From positions 2,666,001 to 2,730,000 of the forward strand of contig NZ_JMMA01000002.1 in assembly GCF_000686125.1 (NCBI RefSeq): a stretch of 64,000 nt of DNA, in the 5' to 3' direction. The translations under genes were made by a program, and so were the position numbers. The notes under the pieces were generated by a model that saw only the letters and a list, made by a program, of their open reading frames with translations, had not been told where the DNA came from and made no database searches. The stretch comes from Ruminococcus sp. NK3A76 (lineage in GTDB: Bacteria; Bacillota; Clostridia; Oscillospirales; Ruminococcaceae). Positions 1-8,428 of the stretch are shown in pieces (the first letter of the stretch is position 1; each line of letters opens with the position of its first letter).

Positions 1-84
1 CCATGTGTGCTCATTTGAAGCCAACTCCTTTTTTATATTATATCATTATTAACTTCAAATGTGTAGTTTTATTATACAGGTTCA
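1..84 (-). mobile_element. IS3-family element, 5' tip only (third copy)
   Basis: These 84 bases match the orfA end of the complete IS3-family copy at 8380-9662: the reverse complement of the orfA start codon, its ribosome site, and the terminal repeat reading TGAACCTGT inward. The rest of the element lies outside the window. The right flank CACAACTATTCACT is the same repeat motif hit by the other two copies. Confidence 0.9.
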
Positions 85-210
85 CACAACTATTCACTAT
101 TCATTCTTCACTATTCACTATTCACTAAGCGTAGCGTTTCCGCCCGAATGGGCATCTGCGGCGTAAGCCGCACCTCACCTGTTACCTGTTACCTGTGACC
201 TGTTACCTGT
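85..210. repeat. Composite intergenic repeat block 1 (right half)
   Basis: TTCACTA-type tandem repeats, then a short palindrome around GCCCGAATGGGC, then a GCGGCGTAAGCCGC hairpin and a TAACAGG-type arm (on this strand TTACCTG). The arm ends at an A-run, which is the T-tract downstream of the transglutaminase gene. The left half of the block is missing or replaced by the IS tip. Confidence 0.8.
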
Positions 211-221
211 AAAAAAGCGTT

Positions 222-2516
222 TTATTTCTTCCTGCGCATCTTCGGGTAAAGGGCGGTGTAGGCGGCGAAGGCGGTCTCGAACTGCTCCTCGGTAACGGGC
301 TTTGCGCCGAAGCGGTGCTGCTCGAAAAGGCCTGTCACGGCGGTGAGCGACTCGCCTGTCTTGTCTCGCAGATAGTCGTTTAGCAGCTTCGGGGTGTAGG
401 GCTTAAGGTCGGTCTTGTCCTCGTATTCGAGCAGACGGAAGATGTGGTCGTAAAGGTGGGTGAGCTTGCGGTCAGGTTCAAAGAAGCGCAGCCTGAGCCT
501 GAAAAACAGCTCCCATATCCTGTCAAAGAGTATGATGAACACCAGCACGAAAAGCACGCCCATAACAAGCAGTATCCTGCCGAGATAGCCGAGTATCAGC
601 GTGAGAGTGCTGCTCTCTGCCTGCTCCTGCTGGAACTCCTGGTCGAGATAGTCTGCGACCGTCGGGTCAAAGGTCATCCAGCCGACGTATGGGATAAAGG
701 CTTCAACAAATGCGTGTGCGTGCGAGTCACGGACGATAAGGCGTGTGCTGTCCTCGGGGTCACGCTCGTATGCCACAAAGCCCTCGACGTAGCGAACAGG
801 CACATTCTCCATCATGAGCATAACGCCCATAGCCGATGCAAAGTCTATGCATATGCCCGTCTTGCTCTCAAAGAGGAAGTATGACACGCTCTCGTCCTCG
901 GGGATATATTCAAGATCGTACTCAAAGTCTGCGTCTGTGAAATACTGCTCTATCGCCTTGGCCTTTTCGTAGTCGGACTTGCAGTCCTTGCATATATCGT
1001 CAGCAAGCTCCTTGACCTTGTCGTAGTCCTTGAAGCCGTTCTCACGCAGATATTCGGGGTTGAAATGATAGTGCTCGGCCACCATTCCGTAGTAGTCGGG
1101 GTAATACTCGCTCATAAACGCTTCAAACTCATAGCCCTCCACAGGCTCGCTGTCCTCGTCCCAAAGGTGCTTGTTGCGCTGCTCTGCCTGTTCTACGGTG
1201 TTTTCCGCTTCGTCTATCGTCTTTACAAAGTCACTGAACCTTCCGCCTGCCTTTGCTGCAAAATCCTCGGCCTCGTCCTGGCATTTTACCGAGTAGATAT
1301 CAACGCTGCCGAGCCTTGAAGCGTTCACCGCAGGCGACACCATATAGTAATCAGACGATATCATCATCGCATAGCGGCCTTCCTCCAGCTCGACCTCAGA
1401 ATAGAGCGGTGCCGGGATAAAAGGCACGCTGCCGACGCTTTCTTCAAACATTATCGACATATGCGTGGTGTGCTTTTCATACTCGTTCCTGAAGTGCTTT
1501 GATGCAACGGGCAGCATATCTTCAAGACCCTTGCTCCTCTCGGCGGCATACAGGTCGGGGAAGGAGACATTTATCGTGCTGTCTATGCTCGTATCGTTTT
1601 TGAGATCCCTGCCGGCGTACCAGTCAAGGGCTGTCGGGTCGTAGGCGTTCATAGCACGTCTTCTGAAATATATCGGGTATTCGATATCCTTCATATCGTC
1701 GGGGTAGACGTAGAATACCGGCTCGTTTGTATACTTGACACCGTGCATTCTCGTCGAGCTTGCCCTGTCAACGAGCGTGCTCTTTCCGCCGCCGTTTATG
1801 CCGGTGAAATTCAAGAACGATGCGTCCTTTTCAAGGCGTGAGGGTGTTGAAAAGTCCGGGAATATCATAGCGAGCGCACCTGTCACCGAGACAAAGAGCG
1901 CCACGCTCATGACATAGGCTGTATTGACGACAGTTCCCTTGCCCTGGTCGGGTGCGAGGAAGACACGGTTATGCACGATTATCGCCACAAAGAGCGTGAT
2001 AAGGATAGTGACGGTGAGGTCGCTCATAACATCATCACGTTTAGCGTAGATAACAAACGGGATAAAGATTATAAGCAGCGTACCGAGGGCACGGTACTGT
2101 ATCTGCGTAAAATAAAAGAGCACGGAGTTTACAAAAAATCCGCCTGCGACGAAAAGGGCTGCGAAATACGGTGCGGCTATCTTATCGTTATTTTCCGTGC
2201 CGATACCGTAGAACCACTGCTGGAAGGATATATTTACCTGCCCTAAATACTCGCCCCGGAAGACGAGCCGCAGCGATGCTGCCGCCACGACTATCAGCAG
2301 CACTGTATAGAGCAGTCCGCCGAAGATACGCAGGCTATGCAGTCTGTCAAACAGAAAGAACGCCGACAGAGAAAACAGCGCATACGCCGCCGTCAGCGGT
2401 ATCTTGAACCCCGGCGCATAGCAGTCGATAAGCACCGACCCGACCGTCGTTGTCAACAGCAGCGGCAGCAGCCAGAGGCATATTCGGTTTTTGAAATAGT
2501 TTGCTATGCGGCTCAT
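222..2516 (-). CDS. Membrane-anchored transglutaminase-like protein (TgpA type)
   Basis: 764 residues. About seven hydrophobic segments fill the first 220 residues, followed by a long extracytoplasmic part with a transglutaminase-like core: Cys near 555 (GICIDFASAM), His near 598 (DSHAHAF) and Asp near 616 (MTFDPT). A further membrane segment near 665-690 precedes a cytoplasmic tail resembling DUF4129. The start is chosen from AAAGGAG seven bases before ATG. With the DUF58 and MoxR genes upstream on the same strand it forms the common MoxR-DUF58-transglutaminase set. Such sets are thought to act in chaperone-assisted assembly or processing at the cell envelope; substrates are unknown. The gene is separated from DUF58 by an inserted four-helix-bundle cassette. 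Confidence 0.88.
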   Translation of the reverse strand: MSRIANYFKNRICLWLLPLLLTTTVGSVLIDCYAPGFKIPLTAAYALFSLSAFFLFDRLHSLRIFGGLLYTVLLIVVAAASLRLVFRGEYLGQVNISFQQWFYGIGTENNDKIAAPYFAALFVAGGFFVNSVLFYFTQIQYRALGTLLIIFIPFVIYAKRDDVMSDLTVTILITLFVAIIVHNRVFLAPDQGKGTVVNTAYVMSVALFVSVTGALAMIFPDFSTPSRLEKDASFLNFTGINGGGKSTLVDRASSTRMHGVKYTNEPVFYVYPDDMKDIEYPIYFRRRAMNAYDPTALDWYAGRDLKNDTSIDSTINVSFPDLYAAERSKGLEDMLPVASKHFRNEYEKHTTHMSIMFEESVGSVPFIPAPLYSEVELEEGRYAMMISSDYYMVSPAVNASRLGSVDIYSVKCQDEAEDFAAKAGGRFSDFVKTIDEAENTVEQAEQRNKHLWDEDSEPVEGYEFEAFMSEYYPDYYGMVAEHYHFNPEYLRENGFKDYDKVKELADDICKDCKSDYEKAKAIEQYFTDADFEYDLEYIPEDESVSYFLFESKTGICIDFASAMGVMLMMENVPVRYVEGFVAYERDPEDSTRLIVRDSHAHAFVEAFIPYVGWMTFDPTVADYLDQEFQQEQAESSTLTLILGYLGRILLVMGVLFVLVFIILFDRIWELFFRLRLRFFEPDRKLTHLYDHIFRLLEYEDKTDLKPYTPKLLNDYLRDKTGESLTAVTGLFEQHRFGAKPVTEEQFETAFAAYTALYPKMRRKK

Positions 2517-2532
2517 GGTAACTCCTTTTTTT

Positions 2533-3046
2533 CAGGTAACAGGTTACAGGTAACAGGTAACAGGTGATGTATCCGCCTTCGGCGGATGGATCTTAAAACG
2601 TATCACCTGTAGTGTTCTTATCCTTTAATGACCTTACTGCCGAAATAAGCATTTTGTTTATCTCTCTGCAATCTGCATTGATGCTTTCAAACTGCTCGTT
2701 TGTCAGATAATCCGTTTCATAAAGCAGTTCCAGCCAGTATTCAGTCTCAGCGGCTTCCTTCAACGCAATATTCAGCTTAGTAAGAAAATCAGCAGAACTT
2801 TGTGCATATTTTCCTTCAGAAAGATTTGCACCTATGCCCGTTCCGCTTCTTAATATCTGTTTGGACATAACATACTCGTTATTGTCCTTCAGAAACTTAT
2901 ATAGTTTTACTATCCTTATTGCAAATCTTTTGCTTTTTTTCAGTATTTTACTATCTTCATTCATATAGTATCACCAATTTTCAAATATCATCGGCGCTTT
3001 GCGCCGATACCTTAACTGTTACCTGTTACCTGTAACCTGTTACCTG
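2533..3046. mobile_element. Cassette with 31-bp perfect inverted repeats carrying a four-helix-bundle gene
   Basis: The left arm (2533-2563) and right arm (3016-3046) are perfect inverted copies over 31 bases, built of TAACAGG units (begins CAGGTAACAGGTTACAGG). Just inside each arm sits a small hairpin: ATCCGCC-TTC-GGCGGAT at 2571-2587 and ATCGGCGC-TTT-GCGCCGAT at 2990-3008. The only gene inside is the 123-residue four-helix-bundle protein. The cassette lies between the DUF58 stop codon (2 bases away) and the ribosome site of the transglutaminase gene. No target duplication is obvious. The same arms bound the gene-free repeat blocks elsewhere in the window. Confidence 0.8.
2593..2964 (-). CDS. 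Four-helix-bundle protein (23S rRNA intervening-sequence/Avd-like family)
   Basis: 123 residues, the usual length for this family. Family signatures are visible: FAIRIVKLYKFL in helix 1, QILRSGTGIGANLSEG near residues 37-52, and the AAETEYWLELL helix near 70-80. The family includes proteins encoded in intervening sequences of 23S rRNA genes and the Avd accessory protein of diversity-generating retroelements. No reverse transcriptase or variable repeat is present here. The start ATG at 2964 follows a weak GGTGAT site. The gene sits between two operon members and is bounded by inverted repeats, so it is read as the cargo or agent of a small mobile cassette. Its biochemical role is not known. 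Confidence 0.85.
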   Translation of the reverse strand: MNEDSKILKKSKRFAIRIVKLYKFLKDNNEYVMSKQILRSGTGIGANLSEGKYAQSSADFLTKLNIALKEAAETEYWLELLYETDYLTNEQFESINADCREINKMLISAVRSLKDKNTTGDTF

Positions 3047-3048
3047 TA

Positions 3049-4194
3049 TCATAATTTATGAAACTCCATTTCATCATCAACGCCCCACATATTGCCGGTG
3101 AGGGGGGCGGCGAGGGAATAGGTGATAAAGCATACGGCATTTTCAGGTACTAAAGATGCGGCGGCGTGGAAAAACGCCGGGGCTCGCTCGTCGGTGAAAA
3201 CGGTCGCTCCCCTGCCGTCTGAAAAGACCTCGGGAGGTATGCGCTCAGTGCCCTCTGGTACAGCCATTGCACGGGACATGAGCGTTTGCAGGTGCTGTGG
3301 GTCGTCCTGTGGAGTGAGCTTTAAATGACACGGCTCGCCGTCGTAGAAATACAGCTCGCATTCATAGCCCGAGCGCATCATCGACAGCGCCACGGCAAAG
3401 CAGCTCTGTATTATCCTGTCTCTCGGCACAAAGCCAAAGCCCTGCGGCGATATATCGAGCAAAAACACCCTGCTTGACGAGACAAGCTGTTCATCGAGCC
3501 GCACAAGCAGCTCTCCCCTCTTTGACGAGAGCTTCCAGTTGACCTTTTTTAGCGGGTCGCCGGGGATATACTGTCTGTGCTCGTAGCCTGCCGTGCCGTT
3601 GAAGATATAGCTCGTAGCGGCGGCTTCCTTTTCCTCGTCGTCGTCGTCCGATTCGGTGTCCACTGCCGAGCGCAGCAGCTCTCTGTCAGGGACTATATCC
3701 ACGATATCCGGCAGTATGCCGACTTCCAGCCGCTCTGTCCCGACAGGCAGCTCGAGCCGCATAAAGCCGAGGTAATCGCAAAGCAGCACCTTACTTACTT
3801 CTATATGCCCCCCACCGCAGCCGACGGCGGTAAGGCTTTTTGAAACTGTCTCCGAGCGCCTGTTGACAAGAGCAAGGCGGATCTTACGCTCGTCCTCGGC
3901 AAGCTCTAAGTTATCGGAGGCAGATATTATTATCTCGATAAAGGGTGTCATAAGGCGTGTCGTCTTTGAGACGGTAAGCTCTATCGTTGCCTTATCGCCC
4001 TTACTGAAATATCCGAGCCTGCCGCCCTTAAGCTCGACAGATATCTTTTTTCTGCAATAGACATCGAGCATCAGGCTGCCAAAGGCTGCAATAAGCATCA
4101 CCGTTGCTATCAGCACTCCGCCACGCCCATAAAGGTAATGCGCAAACACGAATGCCAGGCAGACACAGGTGATATATTCGATAATGTTTTTCAT
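3049..4194 (-). CDS. DUF58 domain protein
   Basis: 381 residues. Two hydrophobic segments at residues 5-40 anchor it in the membrane. The DUF58 signature (GYEHRQYIPGDPLKKVNWK then a conserved SKRGELLVR) is in the middle third. The family resembles von Willebrand A domains and is usually coded next to a MoxR ATPase, as here. The ATG at 4194 follows AGGAACTAACT. MoxR lies 585 bases upstream instead of overlapping, because a composite repeat block separates the two. Role inferred: envelope-associated partner of the MoxR ATPase and the transglutaminase protein. Confidence 0.88.
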   Translation of the reverse strand: MKNIIEYITCVCLAFVFAHYLYGRGGVLIATVMLIAAFGSLMLDVYCRKKISVELKGGRLGYFSKGDKATIELTVSKTTRLMTPFIEIIISASDNLELAEDERKIRLALVNRRSETVSKSLTAVGCGGGHIEVSKVLLCDYLGFMRLELPVGTERLEVGILPDIVDIVPDRELLRSAVDTESDDDDEEKEAAATSYIFNGTAGYEHRQYIPGDPLKKVNWKLSSKRGELLVRLDEQLVSSSRVFLLDISPQGFGFVPRDRIIQSCFAVALSMMRSGYECELYFYDGEPCHLKLTPQDDPQHLQTLMSRAMAVPEGTERIPPEVFSDGRGATVFTDERAPAFFHAAASLVPENAVCFITYSLAAPLTGNMWGVDDEMEFHKL

Positions 4195-4215
4195 AGTTAG
4201 TTCCTATCCTAATAC

Positions 4216-4766
4216 AATGCACAATGCATAATGCATAATGCATAATTGAGGTGTGCGGCACAGCCGCACAATATGGCCATTCGGCCGGTATCGCTGCGCT
4301 CAGTGAATAATGAAGAGTGAATAGTGAAGAGTGAATAATTGAGGTGCGCCTGACGGCGATTATTGCAAGTTTCGCTTTGCGAAACTTGGCTGTCTGCGCA
4401 AGCAGACGAGCCCCATATCGGGCTGTCTTCGTCCTTGTCATCTTCGTCTTCGTCCTCAACTCAGCGTGTGTGGGTGAACCCGAAGGGGGTGGCGCAGGCG
4501 AAGCCGGAGCAGGGGGGCGACCGGAAAGCCCCCCTACCGTAGCGTGAGGATAACGAGAGCATTCCCTTGAAGCTATTCTGTAGGAGAGGTTTTCCTTCAA
4601 GGCAGCTTTCTCGTCCTCAGGGGGTACACGAGGGGCTTTCCGGTCGCCCCTCGACCCTTCGGCTGCATATCCTACGATTTAGCTGAAATCGTCCGACAAA
4701 CACGCCCGAATGGGCATACGTCGCCGTGAGGCGACACCACAACTGTTACCTGTTAACTGTTAACTG
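4216..4766. repeat. Composite intergenic repeat block 3
   Basis: From left: GCATAAT tandem units, a GTGCGGCACAGCCGCAC hairpin, GGCCATTCGGCC palindrome, TTCACTA-type units, a larger hairpin around CAAGTTTCGCTTTGCGAAAC, then the inverted-repeat core (CCGAAGGG at 4480 to CCCTTCGG at 4662), then GCCCGAATGGGC, a GTCGCCGTGAGGCGAC hairpin and a TAACAGG arm. It fills the whole gap between MoxR and DUF58, and no credible gene is seen in it. Confidence 0.85.
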
Positions 4767-4779
4767 AAATAGCCGCAGG

Positions 4780-5706
4780 CTATTTCGGTGCCGGAACTGT
4801 CATCAGTACGGCTTCAAGGGCGGCTTCGGAGGTCGGGAACTGGCTCTTGCCTTTGGGGGAGAGGATAAGCCTGTGGGCAAGACAATCCTTTGCAAGATAT
4901 CTTACATCATCAGGTGTCACAAACTCACGCCCGAGGGTGAACGCAAAGGCCTTTGCTGCCTTGACAAGGGCAATGCTGCCTCTCGGCGATACGCCAAGGC
5001 GTATGAGAGGACTGTTTCTTGTGGCGTTTACTATGTTTACGATGTACTGCCTTACCGGGTCTGCGACATATATCTTTCCTGCGGCCTCGGTCAGCTGCAT
5101 AACGTCTGCTGTGTCCATTACAGCGTCTATCCTTGCGGCACTCATGCCGGCCTCTGCGTGGGAGACTATCTCCAGCTCCTGCGCAGGATCGGGGTAGCCT
5201 ATTGATATCTTCATGATGAATCTGTCCATCTGCGCCTCGGGAAGATGATATGTGCCGTAGGTCTCTACAGGGTTCTGCGTTGCGAGCGTCATAAAGGGCT
5301 CGGGCAGCCTGTAGGTCTTGCCGTCGATGGATATCTGGTGCTCCTCCATGACCTCTAACAGCGATGACTGCGACTTAGGGCTTGCACGGTTTATCTCGTC
5401 TGCGAGCAGGAAATTGCACATGGCAGCGCCCTCCTTGTAAACAAGCTCGTGGGTGTGCTGGTCTACCATTGAAAAGCCCACGATGTCAGAGGGCATTATG
5501 TCAGGGGTGAGCTGAATGCGGTTGTACTTGCCGTTTACGCTCCTTGCAAGGGCAGAAACGAGCTGCGTCTTGCCTACACCGGGCACGTCCTCTATGAGTA
5601 TATGTCCTCCGCACAGCATAGCTGATACGACCTTGACTATGACCTCACGCTTGCCAACTATGACCTTTTCTATGTTGCCGATAAGTGCGTCTATTTTTTC
5701 ATTCAT
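4780..5706 (-). CDS. MoxR-family AAA+ ATPase
   Basis: 308 residues. Walker A GVGKT near residue 45, Walker B LLADEINRA near residues 99-107, sensor 1 LATQNPVE near 145, and the C-terminal lid domain are all visible. MoxR ATPases act as chaperones for protein maturation or complex assembly, often with DUF58/vWA partners. The ATG at 5706 follows GGAGGGATCAAG. It heads the DUF58-transglutaminase operon and is driven by the promoter at 5844-5873, with a leader of roughly 130 bases that contains a 16-base palindrome. Confidence 0.93.
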   Translation of the reverse strand: MNEKIDALIGNIEKVIVGKREVIVKVVSAMLCGGHILIEDVPGVGKTQLVSALARSVNGKYNRIQLTPDIMPSDIVGFSMVDQHTHELVYKEGAAMCNFLLADEINRASPKSQSSLLEVMEEHQISIDGKTYRLPEPFMTLATQNPVETYGTYHLPEAQMDRFIMKISIGYPDPAQELEIVSHAEAGMSAARIDAVMDTADVMQLTEAAGKIYVADPVRQYIVNIVNATRNSPLIRLGVSPRGSIALVKAAKAFAFTLGREFVTPDDVRYLAKDCLAHRLILSPKGKSQFPTSEAALEAVLMTVPAPK

Positions 5707-5787
5707 CTTGATCCCTCCGGGAATGGGTTTTGGGTCTTCGGATATATTATATGGTTATCCCTTAAGCCGGTAAGTCCTCGTTTGGCT

Positions 5788-5803
5788 GTGTACATTCGTA
5801 CAC
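5788..5803. promoter_or_regulatory. Palindrome in the moxR leader, candidate operator
   Basis: GTGTACATTCGTACAC is a 6+4+6 inverted repeat between the moxR promoter and gene. It could be a repressor site or a small RNA hairpin. No regulator is assigned. Confidence 0.4.
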
Positions 5804-5843
5804 GCTGTTTTTTAATGATGTGCTGAATATATGACCATAATAC

Positions 5844-5873
5844 ATTATAACACGCCGGATATCCCTGTGTCAA
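5844..5873 (-). promoter_or_regulatory. Promoter of the moxR operon
   Basis: Reading on the minus strand: TTGACA, 18-base spacer, TATAAT. Both boxes match the sigma-A consensus exactly. Confidence 0.75.
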
Positions 5874-5897
5874 TCAAGGCGGCAGCTTGCAGCAGCT

Positions 5898-6518
5898 CTA
5901 AATTTTAATATACTGGCATCTGGGATAGCCGAAGTTATTATTATCTGCGAAAAAGAAACCTGTAAATACCATTGAATGCCCTGCCGCTTCAAGACATTCA
6001 TCTGAGAAATAGTCGGGAAGATCCACATAGACATATGTCAGGTCGTCGTAATCATGCCGTGTGCGAACAGTATACCGGCAGGGATATTTAAGGATTTTCT
6101 CGACCTCTCTGTAGCCCTCTATGCTCATGAATTTCTCGATATCCGGATCCGACAGGTCTCTTTCGGGGGCATCGCTTCTGAGAATGGGCTGGTAGTAATC
6201 AAAATTGTTGATTATGCATTCGTAGAGGTCTCCCTCATAGGTCATCGTTCCGCTGCTGCCGCCGCTTATGTGGATATGGTATTTTGCATTTTTATCACCG
6301 TTCGGGTAATAATCGCCCTCTGAAAGAGAAGGCTCGGTATAGTCACTGCTGTGCGTGCAGGTCACGGGCTCGCCGTTTTCGGCTGCTTTTTTATAGTTTT
6401 CATAAGCCGGGGCAAGAGTTACCGTTTCGGTCTGAGCTTTGCTTTCAGATCTTGCTGCACAGCCCCCCAGTAAGAGAGAGCCGGCAATACACAGTGTGAA
6501 TAACAGTTTATTTTTCAT
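5898..6518 (-). CDS. Putative lipoprotein of unknown function
   Basis: 206 residues from the ATG at 6518, which follows GGAAAGGAAG; the open frame extends further upstream but without a better site. The signal peptide ends in the lipobox LLGGC (Cys20). The mature part is acidic and rich in Tyr and Asp (PDYFSDECLEAAGHSM near the end) with no motif I recognise. It is followed by the moxR promoter region. Likely membrane-tethered outside the cell; no function is assigned. Confidence 0.7.
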   Translation of the reverse strand: MKNKLLFTLCIAGSLLLGGCAARSESKAQTETVTLAPAYENYKKAAENGEPVTCTHSSDYTEPSLSEGDYYPNGDKNAKYHIHISGGSSGTMTYEGDLYECIINNFDYYQPILRSDAPERDLSDPDIEKFMSIEGYREVEKILKYPCRYTVRTRHDYDDLTYVYVDLPDYFSDECLEAAGHSMVFTGFFFADNNNFGYPRCQYIKI

Positions 6519-6594
6519 AGTCACCGCTTCCTTTCCAAAGAATATGATACCACTCATTTCTTAACAGAAAGCGGAGATTTTTCTTAAAAAAACC

Positions 6595-7521
6595 TTAAGG
6601 TATATCGTTTGCGCCGACTATATCAACACCGCAGGCAAGCAGCTTTGATGCACGCTCTTTGTCATCAACTGTGAAAACGTAGGATATCAGCCCGCTGCCC
6701 TCTAAAAGCCCGTAGTTGTCCACCGTGCAGTATTCATCAGAGCAGCTGTAGGACTGTATGCCCTGCGACTTGCAGTAATCTGCAAAATCCTGCGCTGTGA
6801 AGTCATCATTTATCATCTCGTCCGAGTAGTAGAGGTTTAAGATAGGAAAGTCGTATACGTCCTTGACAGCCCTTATCATGTCCTGCGTGTGGCCGCCGGC
6901 TATTATGTGCGAGAGTACGAGCTCGTCATAGCCGCAGGCCTCGCACATGGCGGTGTATACGGCCTTTGTGCTGTCGTAGTCCTGCGCCCACACGTCTGCG
7001 AGCACGAAGATGTCGGGGTGCGCCTTGATAAAACACCCGAGCATCGCAAAGTCAAGCGGCTGATACCTCCCCTGTATCCTCCACGACATGAATTCATCGT
7101 GGGTAGGGTAATAGTCCTCGCCAGTCTTTTTGTATTTATCGGGGTAATACTCCTCGCCAATGCGTTTTAGGTAGTCATTTTTCGCAAAGCCGTGAACGAG
7201 CACCGCCTGCCCGTCAGAGGTCAGGTGGATATCCGCTTCAAAGAGCCTTGCACCGCCCTCGTAGCTTCGCCACAGCGCATCGAGCGAGTTTGTGTAGATA
7301 TGCCCGTCGATGCTGCCAAGGGCGTGTGCGCAGCGGTCTGTAGCGTCTATAAGTGCAAGGTAATCATCAAGCGCTTTGTCTCTTACAGATCTTTCGCTCG
7401 TACAGGCCTGCACCGTTTCAGGCTCGCTCTGCGATATATCCGATGAGCTGTCTGCGTTTGCGCATGAAACAAGGCAGCAGGAGAGCATCACGGCGGCAAG
7501 TATGCGTTTACGAAAGTGCAT
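6595..7521 (-). CDS. Glycerophosphodiester phosphodiesterase-family lipoprotein
   Basis: 308 residues. Signal peptide with lipobox LVSC (Cys20). The GDPD pattern is visible: His in CAHALGSIDG near residue 65, FEADIHLTSDG with the Glu-x-Asp pair near 92-95, and the second His in VLVHGF near 107. The usual HRG is HAL here, so the Arg is absent. Such enzymes cleave glycerophosphodiesters or related phosphodiester lipids at the surface. The start overlaps the end of the peroxiredoxin gene by 14 bases, so the two are probably co-translated. Confidence 0.82.
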   Translation of the reverse strand: MHFRKRILAAVMLSCCLVSCANADSSSDISQSEPETVQACTSERSVRDKALDDYLALIDATDRCAHALGSIDGHIYTNSLDALWRSYEGGARLFEADIHLTSDGQAVLVHGFAKNDYLKRIGEEYYPDKYKKTGEDYYPTHDEFMSWRIQGRYQPLDFAMLGCFIKAHPDIFVLADVWAQDYDSTKAVYTAMCEACGYDELVLSHIIAGGHTQDMIRAVKDVYDFPILNLYYSDEMINDDFTAQDFADYCKSQGIQSYSCSDEYCTVDNYGLLEGSGLISYVFTVDDKERASKLLACGVDIVGANDIP

Positions 7522-7963
7522 CGAGCATATCAGCAGGGTTATCTGCCGCCTTGACCTTAGTCATGGCCTTTATTATCACTCCCTGCTCGTCTATCAGGTA
7601 TGTCGTGCGGATAACGCCCATAGACACCTTACCGGCTGTCTTTTTCTCGCCCCATGCGCCGTACATTTCCGTTATCTTATGGTCGGGGTCGCAAAGCAGC
7701 GGAAAAGGCAGGCTGTATTTCTCCTCGAACCTCTTATGCGATGCCGCACTGTCTCTCGACACGCCGAGGACAACTGCGCCCTTTTCCAGAAACTGCGGAT
7801 ACCTCTCAGCAAAGCCGCACGCCTGCTTAGTACAGCCCGAGGTATTATCCTTCGGGTAGAAATAGAGTATCACCTTTTTGCCCTGATACTGCGAGAGCGT
7901 ATGCTCATCACCGTTTTGGTCTTGCAATGTAAAATCGGGGGCTTTTGTGTTTATCTCAAGCAT
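7508..7963 (-). CDS. bcp: Thioredoxin-dependent peroxiredoxin, Bcp/PrxQ type
   Basis: 151 residues, full length for the family. The active site YPKDNTSGCTKQACGF carries the peroxidatic Cys near 46 and the resolving Cys five residues later, typical of atypical 2-Cys PrxQ enzymes that reduce hydroperoxides in the cytoplasm. AAAGGAGGACAAAAT precedes ATG. It overlaps the downstream phosphodiesterase gene by 14 bases. Confidence 0.93.
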   Translation of the reverse strand: MLEINTKAPDFTLQDQNGDEHTLSQYQGKKVILYFYPKDNTSGCTKQACGFAERYPQFLEKGAVVLGVSRDSAASHKRFEEKYSLPFPLLCDPDHKITEMYGAWGEKKTAGKVSMGVIRTTYLIDEQGVIIKAMTKVKAADNPADMLDALS

Positions 7964-8428
7964 ATTTTGTCCTCCTTTATTTCAGGTAACGGGCTCTTGT
8001 CAGGTAACAGGTTACAGGTAACAGGTAACAGGTATGGTGCGCCTGCGGCGCAGATGCCCATTCGGGCGTGTCAGTCGGACGGTTTCAGCTAAGTCGCAGG
8101 ATTTGCACCCGAAGGGGGTGAGCGGCAGCTTCGCTGACGCAGGGGGGCGACCGGAAAGCCCCCCTATCCGTAGCGTAGGGATAGTGAGAGACTACCCCTT
8201 TAGCTTAATTGTGGGAGCAGCTTTCCTTCAAGGGTACGCTCTCGTCCTCATAGGGTACACCGAGGGGCTTTCCGGTCGCCCCTCGACCCTTCGGAATGTC
8301 AAGCCCTACGATTAAACTATAGTCGCACGACCAACAGGCCGAATGGCCATAATCGCCGTCAGGCGCTCCTCAACTATTCTGAACCTGTCAAGTTTTCTGC
8401 ACACATAAAGTTAATAAAACTATTGATA

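Noticed and set aside
2593-2964. Four-helix-bundle gene as part of a diversity-generating retroelement
   Set aside because: No reverse transcriptase, template repeat or variable repeat is present near it.
4028-4600. 190-codon frame through repeat block 3, and similar frames in other blocks such as 27008-27307, 50551-50859 and 62747-63140
   Set aside because: The peptides are translations of the repeats (HYALCIVHC, HYSLFTLHYSL types) and occur in every block in several frames.
7376-8092. 238-codon plus-strand frame antisense to bcp and the phosphodiesterase gene
   Set aside because: It is the shadow of two well-supported genes and runs into repeat block 4.
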